Shown: piece by piece, positions 53,690 through 62,871 of the stretch
How the letters are laid out: every line of letters starts with the position of its first letter
Numbering within the stretch: position 1 is the first letter of the stretch
Assembly (NCBI GenBank): GCA_017455065.1
Contig: JAFTBU010000049.1
Location: 244,811-308,810, forward strand
Reading direction: 5' to 3'
DNA: 64,000 bases
Source: Bacteroidales bacterium
Lineage (GTDB): Bacteria > Bacteroidota > Bacteroidia > Bacteroidales > UBA932
The notes under the pieces: generated by a model
Database searches by the model: none
Told to the model about the DNA's origin: nothing
Seen by the model: only the letters and a program-made list of their open reading frames with translations
Program-made: the position numbers and the translations under genes

Positions 53690-54727
53690 ATGGGTACTTC
53701 AATCATACTCGGCCTGCTGATCATAGCCATCGGAGCGTTCTGCCAGTCCAGCAGCTACGTCCCGATCAACAAGATCAAGAACTGGTCCTGGGAGTCGTAC
53801 TGGATCATCCAGGGAGTTTTCGCCTGGTTGATCCTGCCCTTCCTGGGCATGCTGCTCGCAGTCCCCGCCGGGCACACGGTGGGTGAACTCTTCTCCTCCG
53901 CCAGCTCATTCAACATCTGGATGACCATCCTGTTCGGAGTGCTCTGGGGTGTGGGCGGACTGACCTTCGGCCTGAGCATGCGCTACCTGGGAGTGGCCCT
54001 CGGCCAGAGCATCGCGCTGGGCACCTGCGCAGGCCTCGGCACCGTCATGGGTCCGGGCCTGCTGAACATGTTCTTCCCCGAGATGCACGCCCTCGAGTCC
54101 CTGACCTTCTCGGTCATACTCGGAGTGGTGGTGACCTTGATAGGCATAGCCATCATAGGCGTCGCCGGAGGCATGAAATCGGCGACTCTCAGCGAGGAAG
54201 AGAAAAAGAAAGCCGTCAAGGACTTCAACTTCCCCAAGGGCATAGTGATCGCCCTGCTCGCCGGCTTCATGAGCGGCTGCTTCAATGTCGGCCTCGAGTT
54301 CGGCAAGGACATCAACTTCCCCGAGACCGGAGAGATGTTCAGGACCCTGCCCGCCACCTTCCTGGTGACCCTCGGAGGCTTCTGCACCAATGCAATCTAC
54401 TGCCTGTGGCAGAACCACAAGAACAAGACCTGGGGCGACTACGCCAAGAAAGAAGTCTGGGTCAACAACCTGCTCTTCTGCTTCCTGGCCGGAGCCCTCT
54501 GGTACAGCCAGTTCTTCGGGCTGTCCCTGGGCCGTTCCTTCTTCGAGAAGGGTGGCACCATGGATGTCCTGGCATTCTGCATACTGATGGCTTTCAACGT
54601 GACCTTCTCCAATGTCTGGGGTATCATCCTCAAGGAATGGAAAGGCTGCTCCAAGAAGACCATCGCCGTGCTTGTGTGCGGACTTATCATACTGGTATTC
54701 AGCACCTTCCTTCCCCAACTCATCTGA
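53690..54727 (+). CDS. rhaT: L-rhamnose/H+ symporter
   Basis: 345 residues with about ten hydrophobic helices. RhaT family marks: FCQSSSYVPINKIKNWSWES near the N-terminus and WGVGGLTFGLSMRYLGVALG in the first half. It imports free rhamnose released in the periplasm across the inner membrane. It begins 9 bases after rhaA. Confidence 0.95.
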   Translation: MGTSIILGLLIIAIGAFCQSSSYVPINKIKNWSWESYWIIQGVFAWLILPFLGMLLAVPAGHTVGELFSSASSFNIWMTILFGVLWGVGGLTFGLSMRYLGVALGQSIALGTCAGLGTVMGPGLLNMFFPEMHALESLTFSVILGVVVTLIGIAIIGVAGGMKSATLSEEEKKKAVKDFNFPKGIVIALLAGFMSGCFNVGLEFGKDINFPETGEMFRTLPATFLVTLGGFCTNAIYCLWQNHKNKTWGDYAKKEVWVNNLLFCFLAGALWYSQFFGLSLGRSFFEKGGTMDVLAFCILMAFNVTFSNVWGIILKEWKGCSKKTIAVLVCGLIILVFSTFLPQLI

Positions 54728-54728
54728 T

Positions 54729-55292
54729 GTGAAGGTACTGTTCATACACGGATTGGCATCATCAGGGGCGTACAAGGCCGCAAGTTCGCTGCGGATCCTT
54801 CTGCGTCCCTGCGATGTCATTGCCCCCGACGTCCCCATCGAGCCGGACGCCGCCCTCGCGCTTCTGCGGGGCTTATGCCGCGACGAGTCCCCCGACCTCA
54901 TCGTGGGGCACTCACTCGGCGGCTTCTGGGCACAGCAGCTCAGGGGATACCGCCGCATTCTCATAAATCCCGACTTCCACGTCGCCGTCCTCATGCGCTA
55001 CCTCGAAGGGGAGCAGAAATACCTCTCCCCCCGCAGGGACGGCGCCACGACCTTCACCATCACCGATGCCATCGCCGGCGCCTACGCGGAGCTGGAGAAA
55101 CGGCAGTTCGACGGCATCGACGACGCCGACAGGGCACTTGTCACCGGGATGTTCGCACAGCAGGACGAACTGGTGAGGGATTCCCCGACCTTCCTCAAGC
55201 ATTATCCCGGAAGGGCCGTCTTCTATCCCGGAGGTCACATGCCCACCTACCCGGAGCTCAAAAATTTTCTGGTTCCGCTGGTAACTCGCTGA
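54729..55292 (+). CDS. Small alpha/beta hydrolase, YqiA-like
   Basis: The start is GTG at 54729, one base after the rhaT stop; the ATG at 54727 is out of frame and hits a stop at once. The upstream extension of this frame lies inside rhaT and is not coding. 187 residues: FIHGLASSG, nucleophile Ser in GHSLGG (about 58-63), catalytic His in YPGGHMPTYPE near the C-terminus. Size and motifs fit the YqiA/UPF0227 esterase group. Cytoplasmic, end of the rhamnose operon. Its substrate is unknown; removing an acyl group from imported sugars is one possibility. Confidence 0.8.
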   Translation: MKVLFIHGLASSGAYKAASSLRILLRPCDVIAPDVPIEPDAALALLRGLCRDESPDLIVGHSLGGFWAQQLRGYRRILINPDFHVAVLMRYLEGEQKYLSPRRDGATTFTITDAIAGAYAELEKRQFDGIDDADRALVTGMFAQQDELVRDSPTFLKHYPGRAVFYPGGHMPTYPELKNFLVPLVTR

Positions 55293-55310
55293 TTTTTCGC
55301 ACTTTTTTCG

Positions 55311-55318
55311 TACATTTG
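55311..55318 (+). promoter_or_regulatory. -7 box for the DUF4954-SIS unit
   Basis: TACATTTG, a perfect -7 match, 26 bases before the ATG, after T-rich sequence that may hold the -33 element. It marks a new transcription unit outside the pectin locus. Confidence 0.6.
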
Positions 55319-55344
55319 CAGACTAAAAAGAAACTGACCTGAAT

Positions 55345-57549
55345 ATGGAGAGAGTTACAGTCCTGTCAAATGATGATCTTTACAATTGCTGGTTGGACCC
55401 CAAATACATCCCTTCCGGCAAGGACAAATACTATCTTCGCAACCGCCAGGTACGCACCCCAAAAGGCGGATGGAGGCATCTGAGAAGCGACGAGATAGAG
55501 CGTCTGGTGAAAAATGACAACACCGCCGCCAGCTGGGACAACGTACTCGTGACTTCCGAGTTCGACCCGACCATGATCATAGGCAACCACTTCTACGGAT
55601 TCGTCCGCATAGGAAGGGTCACCAACAACGGGCTGCAGTTCCATGACCTCAGGCTCCCCATGGGCATCACCAACAGTTCCATCCATTCCTGCGACATCGG
55701 GGACGACTGCGCCATCCACAACGTCAACTACCTCTCCCACTACATCATCGGCAACCGCTGCATGCTGTTCAATGTGGACGAGATGAGCACCACCGACCAC
55801 TCCAAGTTCGGAAACGGCGTGATCAAGGAGGGCGAGAGCGAATCCGTCAGGGTCAAGATGGAGGTGATGAACGAGACTGGCTGCCGCGCCATCTATCCTT
55901 TCGACGGCATGACCACGGCCGACGCCTACATGTGGGCCAAATACATTGACGACAAGCCTCTCCAGGAGAGACTCCGCCAGATCACCCAGGAAAGCGTGGA
56001 CAGCCACAGGGGCTACTACGGCACCGTGGGTGAGGGCTGCGTCATCAAGAACTCCTCCATCATCAAGGATGTTAAGATCGGAGCCGCCTGCTACATCAAG
56101 GGCGCCAGCAAGCTCAAGAACATCACCATCAATTCTTCCGAAGCCGAGCCTTCGCAGATAGGCGAGAACGTCATCCTGGTCAACGGTATCGCAGGCTACG
56201 GCTGCCACATCTTCTATTCCTGCACCGCCATCAAGTTCGTGATCGGCAACAACAGCAATCTCAAGTACGGAGCCCGCCTGATCGATTCGTTCCTGGGCGA
56301 CAACTCCACCATCTCCTGCTGCGAGGTCCTCAACAACCTCATCTTCCCCGCCCACGAGCAGCACCACAACAACTCCTTCCTCATCGCCTCCGTGACGATG
56401 GGACAGACCAACATGGCCGCAGGCGCCACCATAGGTTCGAACCACAACAGCCGCACCAACGACAATGAAGTGGTGGCGGGACGCGGATTCTGGCCGGGCC
56501 TCTGCACCAGCATCAAGCATTCCAGCAAGTTCGCTTCGTTCGTCCTCCTGAGCAAGGCGGACTACCCTGCCGAGCTCAACATACCGCTCCCCTTCTCCCT
56601 GCTCAGCAACGACATGGCCAAGGACGAGCTCATAGTTTCTCCCGCCTTCTGGTGGAGGCACAACATGTACGCCCTCACCAGGAACACCTGGAAATACAAG
56701 GCCAGGGACAAACGCATCACCAAGACTCAGAACATAGAATTCGACACCTTCGCCCCCGACAGCATGGAAGAGACCATCCACGCCCGGGAACTGCTGGAAC
56801 TCTGGACCGGCAAGGCATGGTATCGCAAAGAAAATAAAGACTGTTCCAACCTCAGCGAAAAGCAGCTTCGGGCTAAAGGGTACGAGTTGCTCAACGGGGA
56901 CTCCGGCATAGCAGGCTCTCTGGAGGTAATCGGCGAGGGCATGGAAAAAAGCAAGAGGACAGTACGGATACGCAAGCCTTTCGAGGCCTATCACGCCTAT
57001 GGCGACATGCTCGTGCATTACGCCATGACCAATGTGATGGCCTATCTCGAAGCCAATCCGTCCGAGACCCTCTCTTCCATGTCAGCAAGCCTCAAGAGCC
57101 GCCGTCAGACCGAGTGGGTGAACCTTGGAGGACAGCTTATGACCGCCGGCGAATTCGACCGCATCAGGGCCGACATCCGCGACGGCAAGCTCAAATCCTG
57201 GAAAGACATCCACAAACGTTACAATGACATCTGGAGACGCTACCCCGCTGACAAACTCCGTCACGCCTATCTCTCGCTCTGTTACGTTTTCGGGCTGGGC
57301 AGCATGACCGGCGAGGCCTGGCAGCAGGCCATCGACAGCGAGATCCGCATTCAGAACTTCATCTGCGACGAGGTCCGCAGGACCCGCCAGAAAGACCACG
57401 ACAATCCCTTCCGCCAGGCCACCTACCGCAACGCCGAAGAGATGGAGGCAGCCATCGGGTCCGTGGACACCAACAGTTTCGTCCTCAAGATCGAAGACGA
57501 CACACGCAATAACCTGAAGCGTCTCGAAGATTTACGATCAAGAATTTAA
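55345..57549 (+). CDS. DUF4954 family protein, left-handed beta-helix
   Basis: 734 residues, cytoplasmic. About 70-400 carries isoleucine- and glycine-spaced hexapeptide-type repeats (SIHSCDIGDDCAIHNVNY, VKIGAACYIKGASKLKN), as in acyl- and nucleotidyl-transferases. The C-terminal 250 residues are helical and charged. I recognise it as DUF4954, widespread in Bacteroidales, without an assigned function. The SIS-domain gene follows in 10 bases, pointing to sugar-phosphate metabolism. Confidence 0.75.
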   Translation: MERVTVLSNDDLYNCWLDPKYIPSGKDKYYLRNRQVRTPKGGWRHLRSDEIERLVKNDNTAASWDNVLVTSEFDPTMIIGNHFYGFVRIGRVTNNGLQFHDLRLPMGITNSSIHSCDIGDDCAIHNVNYLSHYIIGNRCMLFNVDEMSTTDHSKFGNGVIKEGESESVRVKMEVMNETGCRAIYPFDGMTTADAYMWAKYIDDKPLQERLRQITQESVDSHRGYYGTVGEGCVIKNSSIIKDVKIGAACYIKGASKLKNITINSSEAEPSQIGENVILVNGIAGYGCHIFYSCTAIKFVIGNNSNLKYGARLIDSFLGDNSTISCCEVLNNLIFPAHEQHHNNSFLIASVTMGQTNMAAGATIGSNHNSRTNDNEVVAGRGFWPGLCTSIKHSSKFASFVLLSKADYPAELNIPLPFSLLSNDMAKDELIVSPAFWWRHNMYALTRNTWKYKARDKRITKTQNIEFDTFAPDSMEETIHARELLELWTGKAWYRKENKDCSNLSEKQLRAKGYELLNGDSGIAGSLEVIGEGMEKSKRTVRIRKPFEAYHAYGDMLVHYAMTNVMAYLEANPSETLSSMSASLKSRRQTEWVNLGGQLMTAGEFDRIRADIRDGKLKSWKDIHKRYNDIWRRYPADKLRHAYLSLCYVFGLGSMTGEAWQQAIDSEIRIQNFICDEVRRTRQKDHDNPFRQATYRNAEEMEAAIGSVDTNSFVLKIEDDTRNNLKRLEDLRSRI

Positions 57550-57559
57550 ACGACTTAAA

Positions 57560-58570
57560 ATGAACCTTAAAGACAAGAAATACTCCCAGTACTATCTCGT
57601 ACAGGAAATGATGGGCACGGTGGATACCGTCCGCAAGTTCAACCCCGCCGATTCCAAATTCGTCGCCGACTCGGCTGCGAAGAAAGGCGCCATCTTCTTC
57701 TCCGGTGAAGGCTCCAGCCGTATCATGCCCGCCAAGAACGCAAGGCGCAAGGCTATGCAGTGGGGTCTGAAGACCAATGTCCAGAACGACGGCTCTCACC
57801 AGGGCATGGAATATGACCTCAGCGGCTATACCGTTCTTCTCGATTCCAATTCCGGACGCACCAAGGAGACCCTTCTCCTCGCCCAGGAACTCAAGGCCAA
57901 GGGACACGGCGACGTGTTCTCCCTCAGCGCCAATCCCGACACTCCCCTCGAGCAGGCCTGTGTCAAGGGACATGTACTCAAATGTGGCTGGGAAGAGGCC
58001 GTAGCCGCCACCAAGAGCGTCGTGGAGCAGGGACTGTTCTGCGAGTCCATCATGTGGCACCTTGCAGGCAAGGACATGGCTCCCGCCCTCAAGGGTCTCG
58101 CCGAGAAGGTTGAGACCGCCCTCACCCTGGACGTCCCCGCGGAGATCGTGGAATGGGTCAAGGGTGCACACACCATCTATTTCGGCGGCATGAACGACGG
58201 CGTGGCCGAAGAGCTCACCCTCAAGACCAATGAGATCACCCGCCGCAAGAGCGATTTCCTCGAGGGCACCTATGCAGTGCACGGCATCGAGGAGGTCATG
58301 CAGGAAGGCGACATCGTATTCCTCGTGAACCCTATCGAGAGCGAATATGACAAATTCCTCAAGGTGTTCGCAGGTGCCAAGGTCCACGTGGTGGCCATCG
58401 ACACCAAGTCCACTCCTTTCGAGAAGACCATCATCGTCCCCGAGGCCGGTGAGATGCAGCCCTATGTGTATCTCTGCGCAGGATGGAACATCCTCGTGGA
58501 GGTCGGCGTATCCGACGGCATCAACCTCGACAAGCCTGAAAGGGCCCGCAAGGTAGGTAACGAGATGTAA
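57560..58570 (+). CDS. SIS-domain sugar isomerase-like protein
   Basis: 336 residues with two SIS domains. The phosphosugar-binding motif is visible as IFFSGEGSSRIMPAKNARR (about 44-62) and LLDSNSGRTKETLLLAQEL (about 93-111). Similar to the GlmS isomerase half and AgaS-like proteins, but no amidotransferase domain is present. Likely a ketose/aldose-phosphate amino-sugar isomerase or deaminase. Paired with DUF4954 in one unit. Confidence 0.8.
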   Translation: MNLKDKKYSQYYLVQEMMGTVDTVRKFNPADSKFVADSAAKKGAIFFSGEGSSRIMPAKNARRKAMQWGLKTNVQNDGSHQGMEYDLSGYTVLLDSNSGRTKETLLLAQELKAKGHGDVFSLSANPDTPLEQACVKGHVLKCGWEEAVAATKSVVEQGLFCESIMWHLAGKDMAPALKGLAEKVETALTLDVPAEIVEWVKGAHTIYFGGMNDGVAEELTLKTNEITRRKSDFLEGTYAVHGIEEVMQEGDIVFLVNPIESEYDKFLKVFAGAKVHVVAIDTKSTPFEKTIIVPEAGEMQPYVYLCAGWNILVEVGVSDGINLDKPERARKVGNEM

Positions 58571-58576
58571 TACGGG

Positions 58577-58597
58577 ACGGAGGCTATCTCCGTTTCT
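58577..58597 (+). terminator. Weak terminator for the SIS unit
   Basis: ACGGAG / CTCCGT 6-pair stem with a 5-base loop, followed by TTCTTT. It overlaps the last codons of the convergent umuD. Confidence 0.4.
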
Positions 58598-59024
58598 TTA
58601 TGACGTAGGTAACGACTCCCCAGACGGTGAAGTCGTTACCTTCTTCTATATGGATAGGCTTGTACTTCGGATTCGAGGGGATGAGCCATATATCCTTGCG
58701 GTGCAGGATATTGTAGGAAGTCCTGGCTTTGGGAGCTTCCCTGGAAGGTTTGCCGGGGTCCTTGAAAGAGATGAACTTGAGGGTGAATTCCCCGTCCACG
58801 AAACACACGCACATATCGCCCTCCTCGGGCTCCAGGGACTTGTCTATCACCAGCACGTCCCCTTCCTCCACGCCGGCGTCCAGCATGGAATCCCCCACCA
58901 CCCTTGCGTAGAAGGTGGCCAGCGGATGTTTCACAAGTTCCTTGTTGAGATCTATGAAACCCGAGAGATAGTCTTGCGCGGGCGAAGGGAAGCCTGCGTG
59001 TACGGTTACTTCTATTTCACTCAT
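58584..59024 (-). CDS. umuD: UmuD-like self-cleaving S24 peptidase
   Basis: The start at 59024 is in an ATGA overlap with the upstream M28 stop; the longer frame to 59321 is a shadow of that gene. 146 residues. Cleavage site Ala10-Gly11 (VHAGFPSPAQDY), Ser46 (VGDSMLDAG) and Lys83 (EFTLKFI). The spacings of 36 and 37 residues equal those of E. coli UmuD (C24, S60, K97). It would be trimmed by RecA filaments and serve an error-prone polymerase. No umuC follows: the next gene downstream is convergent. Confidence 0.9.
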   Translation of the reverse strand: MSEIEVTVHAGFPSPAQDYLSGFIDLNKELVKHPLATFYARVVGDSMLDAGVEEGDVLVIDKSLEPEEGDMCVCFVDGEFTLKFISFKDPGKPSREAPKARTSYNILHRKDIWLIPSNPKYKPIHIEEGNDFTVWGVVTYVIKKRR

Positions 59025-59893
59025 AATGACAAGAGCCAGTCGGAGATGAGCCGGGCCCTGAGGCACAGGAGCCTGTAGTCCAGGGTGGAGGCGGTGTCGC
59101 TCTCTTTGTTTGTATGGTCGGTGATGCCGGAGGTGAACATGACTGCGGGGATGCCGTGGGAGACGAACACTTTCTGGTCGCTCACCTTGCGGTAAAAGAA
59201 ATCGGTGAAGTCCCGGCTGCCGTAATAGTCGTAGTAGAGTCTCAGGTCGGTGGCTTTGTTGGCCTTTTCCAGCCCCACCTCGTAGGGAGTGCCTCCCAGG
59301 GCGATGAGATAATCGGGCCAATAGCTGCTCACCGGTGCAAGCGAGCTGCCGACGGTGTCGAGATTGACCGCGAGGCGGACGCGGCGGTAGCCGTAAAGCG
59401 CCTGGGCCCCGGAAAGGCCGGACATGTGCCCGTCGAGGGCGGCGAAAAGATAATTGGCACGGGGACGGGCGGCGGCGATGCGGGAAGCTGCCGCCAGGAG
59501 TGCCGCGACGCCGGAGGCATTGGCATCAGCCCCGGGATACATCCTGCCGGAGAGCACCCCGAGTCCGTCGTAGTAGGCGCAGACGAGGATGTAACGGTCC
59601 GAAGAGTAATCCCCGCGATACTCGGCAATGACGTTGCGGGCGATGCTCCCCTCGGCGTCGAAGGTCTGCAGCCGAGGCTCGAGCCCCGCTTCCCTGAAGC
59701 GCCGCAGCAGGAAGAAGGCCGACTCGGCCGCTCCCCTGGTGCCGGTGCCCCTTCCCTGGCAGAATTCTCCGGAGAGGAATTCAACGTCCTGCCTCAGGGA
59801 GGTCTCGGTGAGCGCGGGCTGTGCCGGGAGGTCCAGGGGCAGGAGCAGGGCCAGGAAAATCAATATTTTGGAGCGGAGAATCAAGTTCGGCAC
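59021..59893 (-). CDS. Degenerate M28-family peptidase-like protein, probably inactive
   Basis: 290 residues, GTG start, signal peptide (ILIFLALLLPLDLPAQ). M28 fold: VEFLSGEFCQGRGTGTRG at the front, NLDTVGSS with Asp179 and DHTNKESDT with a His kept. Compared with Streptomyces aminopeptidase, the zinc His is Tyr107 (CAYYDGLG), the bridging Asp is Ala124 (GADANASG), and the catalytic Glu and its zinc-binding neighbour are His156 and Met157 (DGHMSGLSG). Most zinc ligands are therefore gone. It may bind peptides or use another chemistry. Overlaps umuD by 4 bases. Confidence 0.75.
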   Translation of the reverse strand: MPNLILRSKILIFLALLLPLDLPAQPALTETSLRQDVEFLSGEFCQGRGTGTRGAAESAFFLLRRFREAGLEPRLQTFDAEGSIARNVIAEYRGDYSSDRYILVCAYYDGLGVLSGRMYPGADANASGVAALLAAASRIAAARPRANYLFAALDGHMSGLSGAQALYGYRRVRLAVNLDTVGSSLAPVSSYWPDYLIALGGTPYEVGLEKANKATDLRLYYDYYGSRDFTDFFYRKVSDQKVFVSHGIPAVMFTSGITDHTNKESDTASTLDYRLLCLRARLISDWLLSL

Positions 59894-59903
59894 AATAAAT
59901 GAT

Positions 59904-59911
59904 TATATTTG
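59904..59911 (+). promoter_or_regulatory. -7 box for the TPR - MBL unit
   Basis: TATATTTG, perfect match, 15 bases before the GTG at 59927, in a 33-base gap between divergent GTG starts. Confidence 0.6.
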
Positions 59912-59926
59912 TGAGATGCAAAAATA

Positions 59927-61918
59927 GTGAAAAAGTTTCTCGTTTCCATATTGCTGATGATCATCGCGGCCTCCTGCCCCGGGCAGTGGGACAAGGGGGT
60001 GTTTTCCATGCGCGGAAGGATGGCCCTCCAGGATGGGAAATACGCCCTGGCTATCGAGAACTTCAACGTGCTGACCTCCCTGGACACCACGGATTACTGG
60101 AGCTATTTTTACCGCGGCATCGCCAAATACAATCTCGGAGACATCAGGGGCGCCCAGAGCGATTTCGACCGCTCGGTGCAGCTCAACCCCGTCTTCACCA
60201 ACGGCTACCACTACCGCGCCATCACCCAGAGCCGTTTCGGGATGTACGACGAAGCTTTCGCCGACTTCAGCAAGGCGCTGGAACTCAGGCCTGATTTTCC
60301 GGGCATCTATTTCAGCCGCGGAGTCTGCAATTTCCTGGCCCGCCGCTTCGAGGACGCGGTCGGGGATTTCGACAAATACATACGCTCCGAGCAGAAAGAT
60401 CCCTCGGCCTACCTCAACCGCGGAGCTTCCTACCTCTTCCTCGGAGACACGCTGAAGGCCCTCCACGACTACAACTACGCCATCTCTCTAGACCGTTTCG
60501 AGCCGGAAGGCTATGTCAGGCGCGGCCGTGTGCTGGCTTCGCAGGAAAAGTTCGAGGATGCCATAAAAGACATGGACCAGGCCATCAACCTGGACAGCAC
60601 CAACACTTTCGCCTATTTCAACAGGGCCTTGATGTACTACGAGACCCGCGACTACAACGCCGCGATGTCTGACTTGAACCGGGTGCTGAAGGATGAGCCG
60701 GGCAACGCCCTGACCCTCTACAACAGGAGTCTCATAAGTGCCCAGGTGGGGGATTTCGAGTCGGCCATAGCCGATATGGACCATGTGATAAACATCAATC
60801 CGGGCAATGTGCTGGCCTACTACAACAGGGCGGCTTTCTTCGTGGAGACCGGCCGCTACCTCAACGCCCTGGATGATTATACCAAGGCCATAGACCTGTA
60901 CCCGGATTTCGCCAAGGCCTACCTCAACAGGGCATATGTCGAGAACCTGCTGGGGCGCAATGTCGCCTCGAAGCGCGACTACGACACCGCCCAGCGGAAG
61001 GTGCGCGAGTACCGCGCCCGCAACGCCAGCGAAGAGCAGATGTTCGCCGACACCACCCGGAGCTACAATTCCCTGATCGCCCTGGACGCCGACTTCGCCA
61101 AGAAGGATTTCGACAACGAACTCCTGCAGCACCGCGACATTGACATACGCCTCAAGCCTCTCTACAGGATGGCCCTCGCGAGCGACAGGCAGGGTACGGG
61201 GCTGCTGATTTCCAGGCAGTTCGAAAACGCCCTCCTGGAAAGGTTCATCTCCTACGCCCCCGTCCCAGTCGCGGTTTCCAATGTCCCCATGAGCGATGCC
61301 AGGGATTTCGGCTACCAGACTGCGGCGGCCACCCAGTCCGAGACTTTCTTCATAAAGGGTCTGCAGGAAGTGGCGGCCAAGCAGTACAGCCAGGCCCTCA
61401 GTTACTTCGACCAGGCGGTACGCCAGGCGACGGAAGATGTCTCCAAGGACAGGTACGCCCGCTTCTACAGGGCTTTCTACCTGATGAACAGAGCCGTGCT
61501 CAAGGCTGAGATGATAGATTTCATCGCCTCCATAGACAACAATGTCCAGATGCTGACCATGGATGACCAGGGCGCCACCAGGGCGAGGGTCAGCGACCAT
61601 TTCGACCGGACCTACGACTATTCGGACGCCCTCGCCGACATGGAGGAGGCCGTTTCGATATTGCCCGAGATCCCCTACATCCATTTCAACCTCGGCAACC
61701 TCTACTGTCTCTCTTCGGACATGATCAAGTCCATCGACAGCTACGACGAGGCCATACGGCTGTACCCTTACATGGGGGATGCCTATTACAACCGCGGCCT
61801 GGTCCTCATCTATCTGAAAGACAAGGAGAAAGGCTGCATAGATCTCTCGCGTGCGGGAGAGCTCGGGGTCAGCGACGCCTACAGCGTCATCAGCAAATAT
61901 TGCGAAGAGGATGATTAG
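59927..61918 (+). CDS. Tetratricopeptide-repeat protein, exported
   Basis: 663 residues, GTG start, with N-terminal signal (SILLMIIAAS). About ten TPR units from residue 25 to 360 (for example YFYRGIAKYNLGDIRGAQSDF, AYYNRAAFFVETGRYLNAL), a less regular helical region at 370-480, and two or three more TPR units to the end. A scaffold or binding protein, probably periplasmic or membrane-attached. Partners are unknown. It overlaps the next gene by 8 bases. Confidence 0.88.
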   Translation: MKKFLVSILLMIIAASCPGQWDKGVFSMRGRMALQDGKYALAIENFNVLTSLDTTDYWSYFYRGIAKYNLGDIRGAQSDFDRSVQLNPVFTNGYHYRAITQSRFGMYDEAFADFSKALELRPDFPGIYFSRGVCNFLARRFEDAVGDFDKYIRSEQKDPSAYLNRGASYLFLGDTLKALHDYNYAISLDRFEPEGYVRRGRVLASQEKFEDAIKDMDQAINLDSTNTFAYFNRALMYYETRDYNAAMSDLNRVLKDEPGNALTLYNRSLISAQVGDFESAIADMDHVININPGNVLAYYNRAAFFVETGRYLNALDDYTKAIDLYPDFAKAYLNRAYVENLLGRNVASKRDYDTAQRKVREYRARNASEEQMFADTTRSYNSLIALDADFAKKDFDNELLQHRDIDIRLKPLYRMALASDRQGTGLLISRQFENALLERFISYAPVPVAVSNVPMSDARDFGYQTAAATQSETFFIKGLQEVAAKQYSQALSYFDQAVRQATEDVSKDRYARFYRAFYLMNRAVLKAEMIDFIASIDNNVQMLTMDDQGATRARVSDHFDRTYDYSDALADMEEAVSILPEIPYIHFNLGNLYCLSSDMIKSIDSYDEAIRLYPYMGDAYYNRGLVLIYLKDKEKGCIDLSRAGELGVSDAYSVISKYCEEDD

Positions 61919-62750
61919 GTTCAAGTCTTTTTCTTCCGGAAGCTGCGGCAACTGCTATTTCCTCGGGTCTTTCGCCGAGGACGGCAGTTGCTCCCATGGA
62001 GTGGTCATAGACACCGGGGTGAGCCTGAGGCGTATGAAGAAGGAGCTCGAAAGGGAGTCCCTGGGGACCGGGGCCTTCAGCGCCATACTCGTAACCCACG
62101 ACCACATGGACCACGTGCGTTCGCTGGGCTCGTGGTGCAAGCATCTCAAGAAGCCCGTCTGGGCCACCTACACCCTGCACGGGGCCCTCATCCACAACTA
62201 CATGGTCCATCCATGGATAAACGACTGCCGCAGGGTCCTGAAGGAAGACGACTGGAACGAGATCATCCCCGGACATGTCAGCGTCCGCCCCTTCATCGTC
62301 CCCCACGATGCCACCCAGACTTGCGGTTACGCGATAGTGATCGACGGCTACAGGTTCGTGATCATGACGGACATAGGCCGCATGACCCCGGAGGCTCTGT
62401 CCTACGCTTACAATGCCGGGACCGTGGTGGTAGAGTCCAACTACGACCCGGACATGCTCATCCACGGGAGTTACCCCTACCTGCTCAAGAGGCGCATCAT
62501 GGATGGCAACGGGCATCTGAGCAATCCTGAGTGCGCCGAGGCCATAAAGCAGTTCATGCATCCGGGGCTGAGGCATATCTTCCTCTGCCACCTCTCCGAG
62601 CACAACAACACTCCCGAGCTCGCCCTCGAGAGCGCCCGCGGCGCCTTGTCCGAATGGCTGGAAGCCCATCCCCTGCCCGACCCCTCCCTGACCCCCTGGA
62701 TCGTCGCCCTCCCCCGCGAAACCCCCTCCCAACTCTTCACCCTCGACTGA
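61911..62750 (+). CDS. MBL-fold metallohydrolase, YycJ/WalJ-like
   Basis: The start at 61911 (MIRFKSFSSGSCGNCYFLGS) is chosen; the upstream ATG at 61851 lies inside the TPR gene. 279 residues. The metal motif HDHMDH (about 59-64) and later His in IVPHDATQT and FLCHLSEHNN complete two zinc sites. The SSGSxGNC start is typical of the YycJ group of exonuclease-like metallo-beta-lactamase proteins. Cytoplasmic; nuclease activity is inferred from the family. Confidence 0.88.
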   Translation: MIRFKSFSSGSCGNCYFLGSFAEDGSCSHGVVIDTGVSLRRMKKELERESLGTGAFSAILVTHDHMDHVRSLGSWCKHLKKPVWATYTLHGALIHNYMVHPWINDCRRVLKEDDWNEIIPGHVSVRPFIVPHDATQTCGYAIVIDGYRFVIMTDIGRMTPEALSYAYNAGTVVVESNYDPDMLIHGSYPYLLKRRIMDGNGHLSNPECAEAIKQFMHPGLRHIFLCHLSEHNNTPELALESARGALSEWLEAHPLPDPSLTPWIVALPRETPSQLFTLD

Positions 62751-62871
62751 CCTTACCTGCTTCTCCGCCGGTGCCATGGCGGGTGCGGCCCCGCACCGCA
62801 TTTCAGAAAAGGGCGCGGACTCCTCGAAAACAAAGCACGGCTTTCCCGTGGGCGACCCCGGCGATTATGAA
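62751..62871. other. Non-coding stretch after the MBL gene
   Basis: No credible gene. It holds a short GC hairpin at 62782-62797 (GGTGCGG / CCGCACC) without a T-tract, which may still slow transcription. Confidence 0.4.

Noticed and set aside
54612-54728. N-terminal extension of the small hydrolase
   Set aside because: It lies inside rhaT; the GTG at 54729 directly precedes the first beta strand of the fold.
59025-59321. N-terminal extension of the UmuD frame
   Set aside because: This part lies within the M28 gene in another frame and is Arg/His-rich; the ATG at 59024 gives correct UmuD spacing.
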